Assembly: GCA_964389805.1 (NCBI GenBank) | Contig: CAYMFU010000022.1 | Span: 1 to 11,066, forward strand | DNA from: JAGTVG01 sp964389805 | Lineage (GTDB): Bacteria; Bacteroidota; Bacteroidia; Cytophagales; Cyclobacteriaceae | DNA length: 11,066 nt | Reading direction: 5' to 3' | Shown: positions 1 through 7,245 of the stretch, one piece after another | Numbering within the stretch: the first letter of the stretch is position 1 | Layout: every line of letters begins with the position of its first letter | The notes under the pieces: generated by a model | Databases searched by the model: none | What the model saw: the letters and a program-made list of their open reading frames with translations, nothing else | What the model was told of the DNA's origin: nothing | Position numbers and translations under genes: made by a program

Positions 1-170
1 CACCACCTGACAAATGGCCGGGCCGACATAGGCGGATTCTGAAATTGCTCATACAGGGTTTCCCCCAGATCAGAAGGCCCGTAAGATCCGGAACAACTGC
101 TTATGAAAAACGGGGAGGAGATCGTAGTTACGGTGCCAATCTCTAAAAATTTTCGTCTGGAGATTTTCAT
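1..170 (-). CDS. N-terminus of Tat-exported GH106-like glycosidase (partial)
   Basis: The minus frame opens at an ATG at 170-168 and stays open to the window edge (56 codons). It begins MKISRRKFLEIG, a twin-arginine (SRRKFL) Tat signal, then a hydrophobic stretch ending in FFISSC, a lipobox-like site with Cys26, so the product is probably a lipoprotein exported folded. Residues 39-56 contain LYEQFQNPPMSARPFVRW. An 'F-NPP-ARP-(V)-W' segment at the mature N-terminus is typical of GH106 alpha-L-rhamnosidases and related large glycosidases, whose next residues usually continue W-W-NG. The catalytic domain lies outside the window, so the family is inferred from this signature alone. It lies downstream of the sigma/membrane-protein operon on the same strand, but the 91-base gap and the unrelated function suggest its own promoter. 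No Shine-Dalgarno is seen; the sequence before the ATG is T-rich. Confidence 0.62.
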   Translation of the reverse strand, partial: MKISRRKFLEIGTVTTISSPFFISSCSGSYGPSDLGETLYEQFQNPPMSARPFVRW

Positions 171-231
171 TAAAAAATGTATTTAACCTTTATAAAAATA
201 GAAAAATAATCGCTTATATACAGACGAAAAT
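149..231. repeat. 11-bp perfect inverted repeat around the GH106-like start
   Basis: ATTTTCGTCTG at 149-159 is exactly complementary to CAGACGAAAAT at 221-231, with 61 bases between the arms. On the minus-strand transcript the upstream arm lies in the leader and the downstream arm covers codons 4-7 of the GH106-like gene, including the twin-arginine codons. If both arms are in the mRNA, pairing would enclose the start codon in the loop. It could instead be chance in AT-rich DNA. Confidence 0.4.
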
Positions 232-261
232 GGGATACAATTATCTCTGGAAGAAAATTAT

Positions 262-414
262 TTATCCATATTTTAAAGTTTCGGATGGATTGAGTACGGT
301 TACCCTGTAGGTCTGATATCCTACAGCAAGAAAAGCGAAAACGATCACAATAAAAATGGATAAACAAGCGCCAACTATGGAAAATCCATCCGGTATGCAT
401 AATTTTCCAACCAT
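262..414 (-). pseudogene. C-terminal remnant of an FtsX/MacB-type ABC permease
   Basis: A 50-codon minus frame from ATG 414-412 to TAA 264-262. The frame is open further upstream to an in-frame TGA at 468-466, adding residues such as ILRSVNLLWDEP. It contains one clear membrane helix (residues about 12-32, FSIVGACLSIFIVIVFAFLA) followed by VGYQTYRVTVLNPSETLKYG. A last transmembrane helix followed by Q-(x)n-NP-(x)2-L-(K/R)-Y at the extreme C-terminus is the hallmark end of FtsX-fold ABC permeases. The roughly 350-800 residues that should precede it are absent; the neighbouring 203-residue gene ends at 450. I infer a deletion that left the tail of a permease formerly third in the sigma operon. 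It could instead be translated as a small single-helix protein. Fragment identity is fairly secure; loss of function is inferred from length. Confidence 0.55.
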
Positions 415-449
415 AGGTTCATCCCATAATAAATTCACGGATCTCAGGA

Positions 450-1061
450 TCAGGCATTTTCGATCTCATTCAGCATCTGGTCAATCTCTTTAATTACAGG
501 TTGGTGATCTCTTTTCCAAAAGAGCCAGGCAGAGTAAAAGTCGATGATCACCAGGATGATTAAAACCGCCTGCAGGAGAATAACCGCTGACAAATATAAT
601 GTAGTTCCTTCAAGTACTGTTTTGAGTATCAGGCATATTCCGATATCAATAAACAGCCAGATCAGGATAACATAATATGTTCTTGGGGTAAATACGCGCA
701 TTCTTTTTTTTGCCTGATGTAAATACTCGATGACCGGATTATTGGTATAGTTATTGGAGTATGCCCTGAACCGAAGTTGCTGAACAAAAATTACCAACGC
801 AAATGCGAGAATAAGAGATCCTATCCCCAGATGAATAAAGAAATCTGATGATACGAGGATATATGATATGGCAACCAGGATCATGGCTAAATAGATCAAT
901 TGTAATACTCTGATCCCCAAACGTGTTTTTGAATCTGTTTTCTTTAGAAGATCTAACATAGTTTCCATAGGGTTGTGTTTTTGATTTTTTGTGTCTGCCT
1001 GATGGCTGAGATCAGGTGCCTTAACTTTTTTTGATTTATTTATAACTTCTTCGTATTTCAT
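450..1061 (-). CDS. Four-helix membrane protein of the ECF sigma operon
   Basis: A 203-residue protein without a signal peptide. Residues 1-48 are hydrophilic and Lys-rich. Four hydrophobic helices follow as two hairpins (about 50-70, 74-94, 128-148 and 158-182), separated by a basic loop (95-127, with QAKKRMRVF). A charged tail ends in QMLNEIENA. I recognise no named domain: there is no zinc-binding anti-sigma motif (HxxxCxxC) and no catalytic signature. The start ATG overlaps the sigma factor's TGA (ATGA, 1061-1058), so the two genes are translationally coupled, and a strong Shine-Dalgarno sits 6 bases upstream. Coupling to an ECF sigma gene makes a membrane-bound sigma regulator a reasonable idea, with the soluble N-terminus as the possible sigma-binding part, but this is inference from position. 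It could equally be an accessory of the permease whose remnant lies just downstream. Confidence 0.85.
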   Translation of the reverse strand: MKYEEVINKSKKVKAPDLSHQADTKNQKHNPMETMLDLLKKTDSKTRLGIRVLQLIYLAMILVAISYILVSSDFFIHLGIGSLILAFALVIFVQQLRFRAYSNNYTNNPVIEYLHQAKKRMRVFTPRTYYVILIWLFIDIGICLILKTVLEGTTLYLSAVILLQAVLIILVIIDFYSAWLFWKRDHQPVIKEIDQMLNEIENA

Positions 1062-1558
1062 GATTTACCTCCTTCGACAATCTTTTTTAATACATTCTTT
1101 GCTCTATGGATTCTTACCCGGACGTTTGTATCGGTAAGCCCGATGATTTTGGCGATTTCTTTTGGTGGTACCTCTTCTAATACCAGTGAAATGATGATCA
1201 TATCGATCAACGGGAGTTGAAGTATGCTTTTGTGCAATATTTCAATCTCATTCTGTTCAGTAATCAAACTTTTATCCTCCTGGCTTATATTTTGACTTGA
1301 ATAGTTCTTTCTACTGGTTTTTAACCTTTTTTCTCTATTTAGGAATTGTAAAGCCGTATTTACCGTAATGCGGAAAGCCCAGGTTGAAAAAGCCGATTCT
1401 TCGCGGAAAGATTTAAATGCTTTCCATAAGCTCAATAGGGTTTCCTGATACAGGTCTTTACGGTCCTCATCGTTTGACAGGTAATAACAACAGATCCTAT
1501 ATATCTTATCCTTGTTCTCGTCGATCAGTCTAGAAAAGTTATGCTCTGTCTTTTCCAT
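1058..1558 (-). CDS. ECF-type RNA polymerase sigma factor
   Basis: A 166-residue sigma-70 family protein of usual ECF length with only regions 2 and 4. Region 2 spans about 8-79, with the core-binding helix DLYQETLLSLWKAFKSF (35-51) and the -10-recognising segment FSTWAFRITVNTALQFLNRE (57-76). A polar linker (80-102) follows. Region 4 spans about 103-160 and has the helix-turn-helix PPKEIAKIIGLTDTNVRVRI (131-150) followed by HRAK; this should read the -35 element. It should direct core RNA polymerase to a small regulon. It is first in a minus-strand operon with the four-helix membrane protein (4-base overlap) and formerly, it seems, an FtsX permease. A candidate ECF promoter lies 24 bases upstream, suggesting autoregulation. 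Whether it controls the divergent glycan genes is unknown; I saw no matching motif in front of them. Confidence 0.93.
   Translation of the reverse strand: MEKTEHNFSRLIDENKDKIYRICCYYLSNDEDRKDLYQETLLSLWKAFKSFREESAFSTWAFRITVNTALQFLNREKRLKTSRKNYSSQNISQEDKSLITEQNEIEILHKSILQLPLIDMIIISLVLEEVPPKEIAKIIGLTDTNVRVRIHRAKNVLKKIVEGGKS
1068..1074 (-). promoter_or_regulatory. Strong Shine-Dalgarno for the membrane protein
   Basis: The minus strand reads AAGGAGG, six bases before the ATG at 1061, inside the last codons of the sigma gene (encoding EGGKS). The other starts in the window are preceded by A/T-rich sequence with at most a short purine run, so this site stands out. It supports the chosen start and efficient coupled re-initiation. 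Confidence 0.7.
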
Positions 1559-1581
1559 CTATGGTTATAATCTTTACCAAT

Positions 1582-1610
1582 TTAGATAAAATGATACCCG
1601 ATTTGTTACA
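1582..1610 (-). promoter_or_regulatory. Candidate ECF-type promoter of the sigma operon
   Basis: On the minus strand TGTAAC (1610-1605) is followed after 17 bases by ATCTAA (1587-1582), which ends 23 bases before the sigma start codon. An AAC-containing -35 and a TC-type -10 at this spacing are typical of ECF-dependent promoters, which are often autoregulated. No second copy was noticed in the other intergenic regions. Assigned by eye, without a motif search. Confidence 0.4.
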
Positions 1611-2136
1611 AGTGATTATGAATTTTTTAAATATTATCCTGTATTGCAAATTTAATTTTGGGGATGCGGTCAATGTTGGTTTAAAGTTATTGCCAAATGA
1701 CATGAACTATATGATTCCCAAAAGTCTATGTGGAGCCATACATTAGTTTGATTATATACCGAAAAAAATCATTTATAATGAAATAATTATTGAATATGCC
1801 TGCTGCTGTTGGACACTCAGATTTCCTTCAAATTCTTTTCATATATTTATTATTGAGTAAATTTAAGAAAAAGCGTCTTTTTAGGATAGCTTCTTATAAA
1901 ATCAAAGCTAGGTGCGTTGGTTTTTTTATTTATTTCTTTGCAGTAATAATTACTTTTTTGAAAAATCGGGCATGGACATTAAAGATCGAACCGAAGTTGA
2001 ACCAGGTTGCTTGAAATATAACTTTCTGAGGGGCCCGGAATGCTTGGTAAGACCTTTTAAAAATAGAAAAGAGAACCTCAGCCGACATATGATATTTTAT
2101 AAATTTATTTTCTGATTTCTACGATAAAAAACCACA
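1611..2136. other. Gene-poor divergent intergenic region
   Basis: More than 500 bases between two divergent transcription units with no convincing gene. Short open frames on the plus strand (for example 1561-1746, 1790-2014 and 1912-2115) use atypical starts or overlap each other, and their products are low-complexity and unlike any family I know. A minus frame around 1945-2030 ends ...SLMSMPDFSKK but has no recognisable start or domain. Small hairpins occur, such as AAAAAG-CGT-CTTTTT at 1868-1882, but none has a convincing terminator context. The promoter of the PQQ-like gene must lie here or near 2136; I could not find a clear Bacteroidota TTTG/TAnnTTTG pair. Confidence 0.6.
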
Positions 2137-3459
2137 ATGAAGATGAAACAATATAAGATACTTATTCAAGTAGTTATTGTAATTACTTGCTTATCAAATG
2201 TTCAGGGGCAGGATTGGCCCCAGTATCTTGGACCCAACAGAAATAGTGAATCAGATCAAAAAGGAATATTACGCTCCTGGCCGGAGAACGGCCCGGAAAT
2301 TCTATGGATTGCGGATGTAGGCATCGGTTACGGCGGACCCGTTGTCAAGGACGGGAAGGTCTACTTGCTGGATAGAGATGACGAGGTTGGGGATAAAATG
2401 AGGTGTTTTGATCTTTCCAGTGGTGAAGAACTCTGGAAATTTGAATACGAAGCTCCCGGATCTGTAATGTTCCCGGGATCTCGAAGTGTACCTATCGTGG
2501 ACGGTAATCATGTATATTCAAGCGGTCCGTATGGCAATCTCTATTGCATCGACATCAACACACACCAACCGGTCTGGAATAAAAATGTCTGGACAGACTT
2601 CGGGGGTGATGAAATTCCAAGATGGGCTATTGTTCAGTGTCCCTTGATTCACGATGATTTGCTTATTTTAGCTTCGCAGGCACCAGAAGCAGGAGTTGTG
2701 GCTTATGATAAGCACACTGGTGAAGTGAAATGGACAACACCGGCTCTCGGCCCGGTTGGGTATGTTAGTCCGGCAATCGTTAAAGTTGCCGGAGAGGACC
2801 ATGTGGTAATGATAACAGCAGCAGCAGGTCGTCGAGGCGAGCCAAGCACTGGAGGTAAAGTGGTAGGAATTAATCCGCTTACAGGGAAAATCTTATGGGA
2901 ATATGAGAATTGGCAATGTGTAATTCCAGCGCCCAGTGCATTTGATGCAGGAGAAGGTAAAGTGCTGATCATTGGGGGGTACAAGGCCGGAGCGTCTATG
3001 ATAAAAGTTGAGAAAGAAACAGATGAAAGCTACGTGGTAACAGAACTTTTTAAAACCGTTGAATTTGGAGCACATACTAAACCACCCTTATTTTATGATG
3101 GTTATTTTTATGCTCATTACAGAACCAATGAACGGCGTGACGGCCTGGTATGTATGAGCATGGACGGGGAGATCATGTGGAAAACTAAGAATGATCCCGA
3201 TTTTAATAAAGGCAGTATGATTCTGGCCGAAGGATTGATTTTGGCTACCGACGGAGGCAAGTCTTTGTATCTGATAGAACCTGATCCTTCTGAATTCAAA
3301 GCCTTAGCAACATCGGAGTTACTGGTAGCAGAATTAGATCCGGATAATCCCAGGGCAGCCAGATATGGAACTCAAAATTGGGCACCGATCGCACTTGCAG
3401 ATGGTAAACTCTTGATCCGGGATAAAAGCCGTATGATGTGTGTCAAAGTCGCTGATTGA
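2137..3459 (+). CDS. Exported PQQ-like beta-propeller protein
   Basis: A 440-residue protein with an N-terminal signal peptide (1-24, likely cut at NVQG|QDWP), so periplasmic or surface. The mature start WPQYLGPNRN (27-36), then SWP (47-49), is the standard entry of the PQQ-binding-like repeat proteins abundant in Planctomycetes and Bacteroidota. Blade motifs of the type 'D-xx-TG-xx-W' recur at CFDLSSGEELWKFEY (90-104), CIDINTHQPVWNKN (137-150), AYDKHTGEVKWT (189-200), GINPLTGKILWEYEN (244-258) and CMSMDGEIMWKT (339-350), with two weaker ones to the C-terminus, giving a seven- or eight-bladed propeller. I see no cytochrome or dehydrogenase motif, so quinone-dependent oxidation is not supported; a binding or scaffold role is equally possible. 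Met1 and Met3 are both possible starts. It opens the plus-strand gene run, 198 bases before the sialidase-like gene. Confidence 0.85.
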   Translation: MKMKQYKILIQVVIVITCLSNVQGQDWPQYLGPNRNSESDQKGILRSWPENGPEILWIADVGIGYGGPVVKDGKVYLLDRDDEVGDKMRCFDLSSGEELWKFEYEAPGSVMFPGSRSVPIVDGNHVYSSGPYGNLYCIDINTHQPVWNKNVWTDFGGDEIPRWAIVQCPLIHDDLLILASQAPEAGVVAYDKHTGEVKWTTPALGPVGYVSPAIVKVAGEDHVVMITAAAGRRGEPSTGGKVVGINPLTGKILWEYENWQCVIPAPSAFDAGEGKVLIIGGYKAGASMIKVEKETDESYVVTELFKTVEFGAHTKPPLFYDGYFYAHYRTNERRDGLVCMSMDGEIMWKTKNDPDFNKGSMILAEGLILATDGGKSLYLIEPDPSEFKALATSELLVAELDPDNPRAARYGTQNWAPIALADGKLLIRDKSRMMCVKVAD

Positions 3460-3464
3460 TTCTC

Positions 3465-3502
3465 ATAAAAATCATTGCAAATTTTGGTCCACCCATTTTT
3501 AT
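3465..3502 (+). terminator. Weak AT-only hairpin after the PQQ-like gene
   Basis: ATAAAAAT (3465-3472) and ATTTTTAT (3495-3502) can pair across 22 bases, starting 6 bases after the stop codon. The stem has no G-C pairs, so termination strength is doubtful. The rest of the gap to 3657 shows nothing else recognisable; it probably holds the promoter of the next gene. Confidence 0.25.
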
Positions 3503-3657
3503 AAGTAATGTTAAAACACTTCTGTTCAGGAATATTTAATTTTTTTTGCCTGTTTGATCATCGCCACTGTTAAAGATTAAACTTGAGGCATTATTTCCTA
3601 TGGAATTTACTTTCTATTTAAGATATTTATCATTTGACAGATCAATAATCTAAAGGT

Positions 3658-4986
3658 ATGAAATGTAATTCTGTATTAATTTTTGCTTTCCTCTTTGTGA
3701 TCCTTATTCTAAATGGAAATGCTCAGGAAGATCAAACAGAATCTGGTCTTGTCAACGATCAGGGAATCGGAGATCTGAGATTGGTATTTGAACCTGGAAT
3801 TAAGGTTAACGGCCTTGTTGTTCGTAAAACTTTCCAGCCATCATATGTTGTCACTTCGAAAGGTACTTTAATTGTATTCTGCCAGGGAAGACTATATGCC
3901 GGTGCCGATAATGATCCCAAGGTCATTTTGATGAACCGGAGTTTTGATATGGGTAAAACATGGGAGGGTGTTCAGGTACTTTCGAATCCTCTGAATCATT
4001 TTGCCATTTCCCCATGGATTCAAGTATTGCCCGATGGTAAAGAACGCATTTCTTTCCTTACCTGCGTGGGATTGCGCATCACAAGGAAGTTCTATGATTA
4101 TGATCCGGAGTTATTGAAAAAAAGGACAGGAATCGACCTGTCTGTGATTGGTGAGGATAAAGCAGCGGTTATATGTCGTTATTATTCTGATGATAATGGC
4201 GATACCTGGAATATGGAAACACTGACCGGCGAGGACACACCACTCTATAAAAATTATGAAGGATTCACACCAGTATTTATGAATATAATCGGCCAGGTCC
4301 ATAAGGTTCCGACCGGTAAATTCAAGGACCGGTTGATAATAGCAGTACCAGTATATGCCGAAGCTGAAAATGAGAAACTGACTAATAATTTCAGGAACCA
4401 TCCTTGTGTGGGCTCAGGGATCATCTATAGTGATGACCAGGGTGAAACATGGAAGATGGATGGTATGATCTCAGATTATATGGGTAATGAAGCCTCTGCA
4501 GTATCAGTTGACATGGGTAAATCTATACTTATGATAAGGCGGTTTAATCAACCCGATCGCAGGGTAGAAAATCCTCTGGGCCTTGAAATAACTATTGAAA
4601 CTGGGAAAAGAATGGCCAGTAGAAGTTTCGATGGAGGCAAAACATGGACCGATCCCTTTTTTGTGGATATCAGCGAAATATTATGCCACGGGACTTTGGC
4701 ACGTATCGATAGCCGGTTATATTTTTCTATTCCAAACGGATTGGAAGATAAGGATCAGAAAAAGGAGCAATGGGATGACGACCGCGTCAGGGGAGCTATA
4801 TATTATAGCGAAGATGATGGCATTACCTGGAGGTATAAAATTATTGAACCGGAGTATTTTTCGTATAGTACGGTCGGGAAGTTGATGGAGGATTACCGGA
4901 TCACTTTCTTCAGCCGTGGAGGGCATGGAAGTTATGGAATAGGGTACAGGATCTTCACTGACCGATGGCTTGAAGGCTCGAAATAG
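3658..4986 (+). CDS. Secreted sialidase-family (BNR/Asp-box) protein, divergent GH33-like
   Basis: A 442-residue protein with a signal peptide (about 1-22, ...NGNA|QED). Five Asp-boxes (S-x-D-x-G-x-T-W) mark a six-bladed sialidase propeller: SFDMGKTW (95-102), SDDNGDTW (177-184), SDDQGETW (258-265), SFDGGKTW (323-330) and SEDDGITW (384-391). The N-terminal element normally reading 'YRIPS...G-L-AF-EGR' is present as TFQPSYVVTSKGTLIVFCQGR (58-78), so the first arginine of the substrate-binding triad is replaced (Phe59). A glutamate in GNEASAV (Glu278), arginines in MIRR (294-295) and a tyrosine in FSYSTVGKL (Tyr403) fall where the catalytic Glu, second Arg and nucleophilic Tyr are expected. This suggests an exo-glycosidase fold whose substrate is probably not an ordinary sialoside, because that arginine binds the carboxylate. 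It sits between the propeller gene and a GH101-like gene. Confidence 0.82.
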   Translation: MKCNSVLIFAFLFVILILNGNAQEDQTESGLVNDQGIGDLRLVFEPGIKVNGLVVRKTFQPSYVVTSKGTLIVFCQGRLYAGADNDPKVILMNRSFDMGKTWEGVQVLSNPLNHFAISPWIQVLPDGKERISFLTCVGLRITRKFYDYDPELLKKRTGIDLSVIGEDKAAVICRYYSDDNGDTWNMETLTGEDTPLYKNYEGFTPVFMNIIGQVHKVPTGKFKDRLIIAVPVYAEAENEKLTNNFRNHPCVGSGIIYSDDQGETWKMDGMISDYMGNEASAVSVDMGKSILMIRRFNQPDRRVENPLGLEITIETGKRMASRSFDGGKTWTDPFFVDISEILCHGTLARIDSRLYFSIPNGLEDKDQKKEQWDDDRVRGAIYYSEDDGITWRYKIIEPEYFSYSTVGKLMEDYRITFFSRGGHGSYGIGYRIFTDRWLEGSK

Positions 4987-5219
4987 GGTGTCTGAAGGAT
5001 TTCCTCAGATTTGTGGCAAAATGTTATAGGATCTTCATAGATTCCTGTATGCACTATTTGGAGCAAAGACTCAGGAATACCACAGATCCCTGACTGGAGT
5101 GTACGAATTGAAAGTAATACCTGGTTCTGCATTCAATGTTTAGAAGTTTTTTCTTAAATTGAGTCTGGATCTCTATTAGTAGAGTTCCGTATTTTTTAAA
5201 TATCAAAAAAAGTTTACCT
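4987..5219. other. Intergenic gap with short inverted repeats
   Basis: No gene is seen. Just after the stop codon, TCTGA-AGGATTTCCT-CAGA style pairing (4991-5009) gives a short imperfect hairpin followed by few T residues, a poor terminator candidate. ATTCCTG (near 5041) and CAGGAAT (near 5073) form a second small inverted repeat. The sequence before 5220 is A/T-rich and may hold a promoter for the GH101-like gene, but no consensus stands out. Confidence 0.4.
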
Positions 5220-7184
5220 ATGATTTTTTACAGAAACATTCCCCTGGTCATTTTATGTACAGTGTTCATTTTTTTAGGCTGTCAGACTGAAAAGGAACAT
5301 AAGTTCCGTTATTCAGAATATATGGAAGAGGAACAGCCAGTCACAGTTCTGAAGGTTTTGGAGAATGATTTCCTATCTGTGAAGATCTATTCAAATTCCT
5401 ATACTGAGATTGAAGACCTGATAAACAATAAAAAGTGGGAAACCTGGTCGGTAGCCATACAAGATAAAAGTGAAGTTGAAGTTGGAGAGGTATGGTTGAG
5501 AACTGGGCGGAGCCTGACACACCAATACCCGGGACGTTTCTATGGCAAAGCCGAAGGTGATAATATACGCTTTACCATGATCGGAAGGCAAGGGCTCATC
5601 ATCGGGACTTTTCTGATACAAATAGAGTTGGATGATTCCTGGATGATCTATAAAATCCTCGAAATTGATGAGTCCATTCCCAGCCTGGTTTATCCTCCTC
5701 CGATCAAGTCTGATGCCATCATACTCCCCAAGGGAGTTGGTGAAATTATTCGGGATGCAGGCGATTCTGAAATGTGGGGAGCTATGTATCCGCGACACAT
5801 TTACCCGTTTTATACCCGGTTAAACATGAGATTTATCGGTGGGCTGAAAGATGACGCTGGGTGGATCGGTATATTCGATGAAGGTTATGAAAATGCTTAT
5901 GGTTTCGTTGCAAATAGGAATGTTACCCCTATGATCACCCGTTCACTCGGGAAATGGGACAATACTTTCACATATCGTATGAAGTTCGTAAAGGGAGATT
6001 ATGTGGATCTCGCAAAAATTTTCCGTGAATGGTTTATAGACCAGGATCAATTTATTTCCCTTGATGATAAAATAAATGCAAATCCAAATCTTAAAAGCCT
6101 GTTGGGAGGTCGTGCCTTCTGGGTAAACCTGGCTAAACCCGGATACAGGCACAGAACAGCTGAGGATTTTCTTATCCCCGGTGATCATCCGAATGACGAT
6201 GGCGAGCCTCTTGAGATCTTTTTCACCTATAACGAACTAGTTGACATGATTGATCATCTGAAGTCCATTGGTATGGATAAAGGCATGATTAAAATTGGAG
6301 GGTGGATTGATGGTGGTTATGACGATTCACATCAGGATATCTGGCCTCCTGAACCGCAGCTTGGATCCATTAAAGAATTAGAGGAGATTCTGGCGGAGAC
6401 TCCCCCCTTACTGATGGCTTTGCATGATAACAACCAGGACATATATGAGCAGACGGTTAGTTTTCCGGAAGGTGTGAACCGGAATGCTGACGGGGATTTA
6501 CTAACCGGAGGTGTATGGTGGGGCGGTCAGGCCTACATATTGAACTCGAAATATAGTATCCAATATGCAAAACGTAACTGGGAGCAGATAGATACACTCA
6601 AACCAAAGGCGATGTTCGTAGATATAATCACAGCCATGCAATTATATCAATCCTTTGAGCCAGGAGATGAACTTACCAAACATGAAGATCGCCTGGCAAA
6701 AGCAGAACTAATGAATTTTTATAAGGAACAGGGCGTGGTATTCGGGAGTGAGGAGGCTGCAGATTTCGGAATTCCGTATGTCGATTGGTTTGAGAACCGG
6801 CATAAAAGGGTCCAGGGAACTTCCATCCCTCTTTGGCCCCTTGTTTTTCATGACGCAGTTTTCTGCACCCGTTACAGCGGAGTAACCAGTGATGAGGGAT
6901 ATCCCGGATGGCTGGAAGATATGTTATGGGGATATTTGCCACATTTCTTTATCCGGCCGGAGTGGGACCAGGATGCTATCTTTCAGTCGCTCGATCATGT
7001 TGATCAGTGGCATGAAAGAATCGGTACAGCTGAAATGACTGACCATAAATTTCTGGATGAAGAATATAAAGTCGAAATGGCTTCCTACTCAACAGGGGAT
7101 AGAATCATATGTAATTTCAGTGAAAATTCCTTTAATTATGATGGGAAGATAATTGAAGCAAAGAATTACTTAATACTTGAATAG
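5220..7184 (+). CDS. GH101/GH129-related (DUF5696-like) glycosidase lipoprotein
   Basis: A 654-residue protein with a lipoprotein signal (hydrophobic 7-20, FLGC with Cys21), so anchored to the envelope. The N-terminal half (about 40-270) is beta-rich, as in the sugar-binding sandwich domains before GH101-clan barrels. The barrel starts near 295 (GGRAFWVNL) and runs to about 580. Two segments match the active-site layout of the endo-alpha-N-acetylgalactosaminidase and alpha-N-acetylgalactosaminidase clan: FVDIITAMQLYQSFEPGD (466-483), where Asp468 would be the nucleophile, followed by HEDR (488-491), and VVFGSEEAADFGIPYVDWFE (506-525), where Glu511 or Glu512 would be the acid/base. FHD (543-545) is also typical. 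Substrate is unknown; the DUF5696 branch is poorly characterised and need not act on GalNAc. A hairpin with a T-run follows its stop codon directly. Confidence 0.78.
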   Translation: MIFYRNIPLVILCTVFIFLGCQTEKEHKFRYSEYMEEEQPVTVLKVLENDFLSVKIYSNSYTEIEDLINNKKWETWSVAIQDKSEVEVGEVWLRTGRSLTHQYPGRFYGKAEGDNIRFTMIGRQGLIIGTFLIQIELDDSWMIYKILEIDESIPSLVYPPPIKSDAIILPKGVGEIIRDAGDSEMWGAMYPRHIYPFYTRLNMRFIGGLKDDAGWIGIFDEGYENAYGFVANRNVTPMITRSLGKWDNTFTYRMKFVKGDYVDLAKIFREWFIDQDQFISLDDKINANPNLKSLLGGRAFWVNLAKPGYRHRTAEDFLIPGDHPNDDGEPLEIFFTYNELVDMIDHLKSIGMDKGMIKIGGWIDGGYDDSHQDIWPPEPQLGSIKELEEILAETPPLLMALHDNNQDIYEQTVSFPEGVNRNADGDLLTGGVWWGGQAYILNSKYSIQYAKRNWEQIDTLKPKAMFVDIITAMQLYQSFEPGDELTKHEDRLAKAELMNFYKEQGVVFGSEEAADFGIPYVDWFENRHKRVQGTSIPLWPLVFHDAVFCTRYSGVTSDEGYPGWLEDMLWGYLPHFFIRPEWDQDAIFQSLDHVDQWHERIGTAEMTDHKFLDEEYKVEMASYSTGDRIICNFSENSFNYDGKIIEAKNYLILE

Positions 7185-7209
7185 AAAAATGCTCTGGAGG
7201 GGCATTTTT
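7185..7209 (+). terminator. Hairpin with T-run after the GH101-like gene
   Basis: Beginning one base after the TAG, AAAAATGCTC pairs with GGGCATTTTT across the loop TGGAG: a 10-bp stem including one G-T pair, with the 3' arm ending in five T residues. This looks like a Rho-independent terminator or attenuator. It leaves only 36 bases before the next start codon, so read-through into GH172 may be intended. Confidence 0.55.
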
Positions 7210-7245
7210 AAATTTTATAAGATTAAACCAATAATACTATTTCAA

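Noticed and set aside
3..146. Plus-strand open frame ending at TAA 144-146, possible tail of an upstream gene
   Set aside because: The minus strand here has a start codon, Tat signal, lipobox and GH106-like motif; the plus frame is Arg/Gly-rich with no recognisable motif and is probably a shadow.
170..400. 76-residue minus frame
   Set aside because: The real signal in this stretch is in another minus frame (262-414, FtsX tail); this product has no known pattern and its stop overlaps the GH106-like start.
1980..2030. tRNA-like sequence (GGTTCGATCT on the minus strand)
   Set aside because: No matching acceptor, anticodon or D-arm pairing was found around this T-loop-like string.
1912..2115. 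Small plus-strand frame before the PQQ-like gene
   Set aside because: No known domain, no ribosome-binding site, and overlap with another equally unconvincing frame.
2137..3459. True PQQ-dependent alcohol or glucose dehydrogenase
   Set aside because: No dehydrogenase catalytic or heme motifs; only the propeller repeats are present and the protein is too short for those enzymes.
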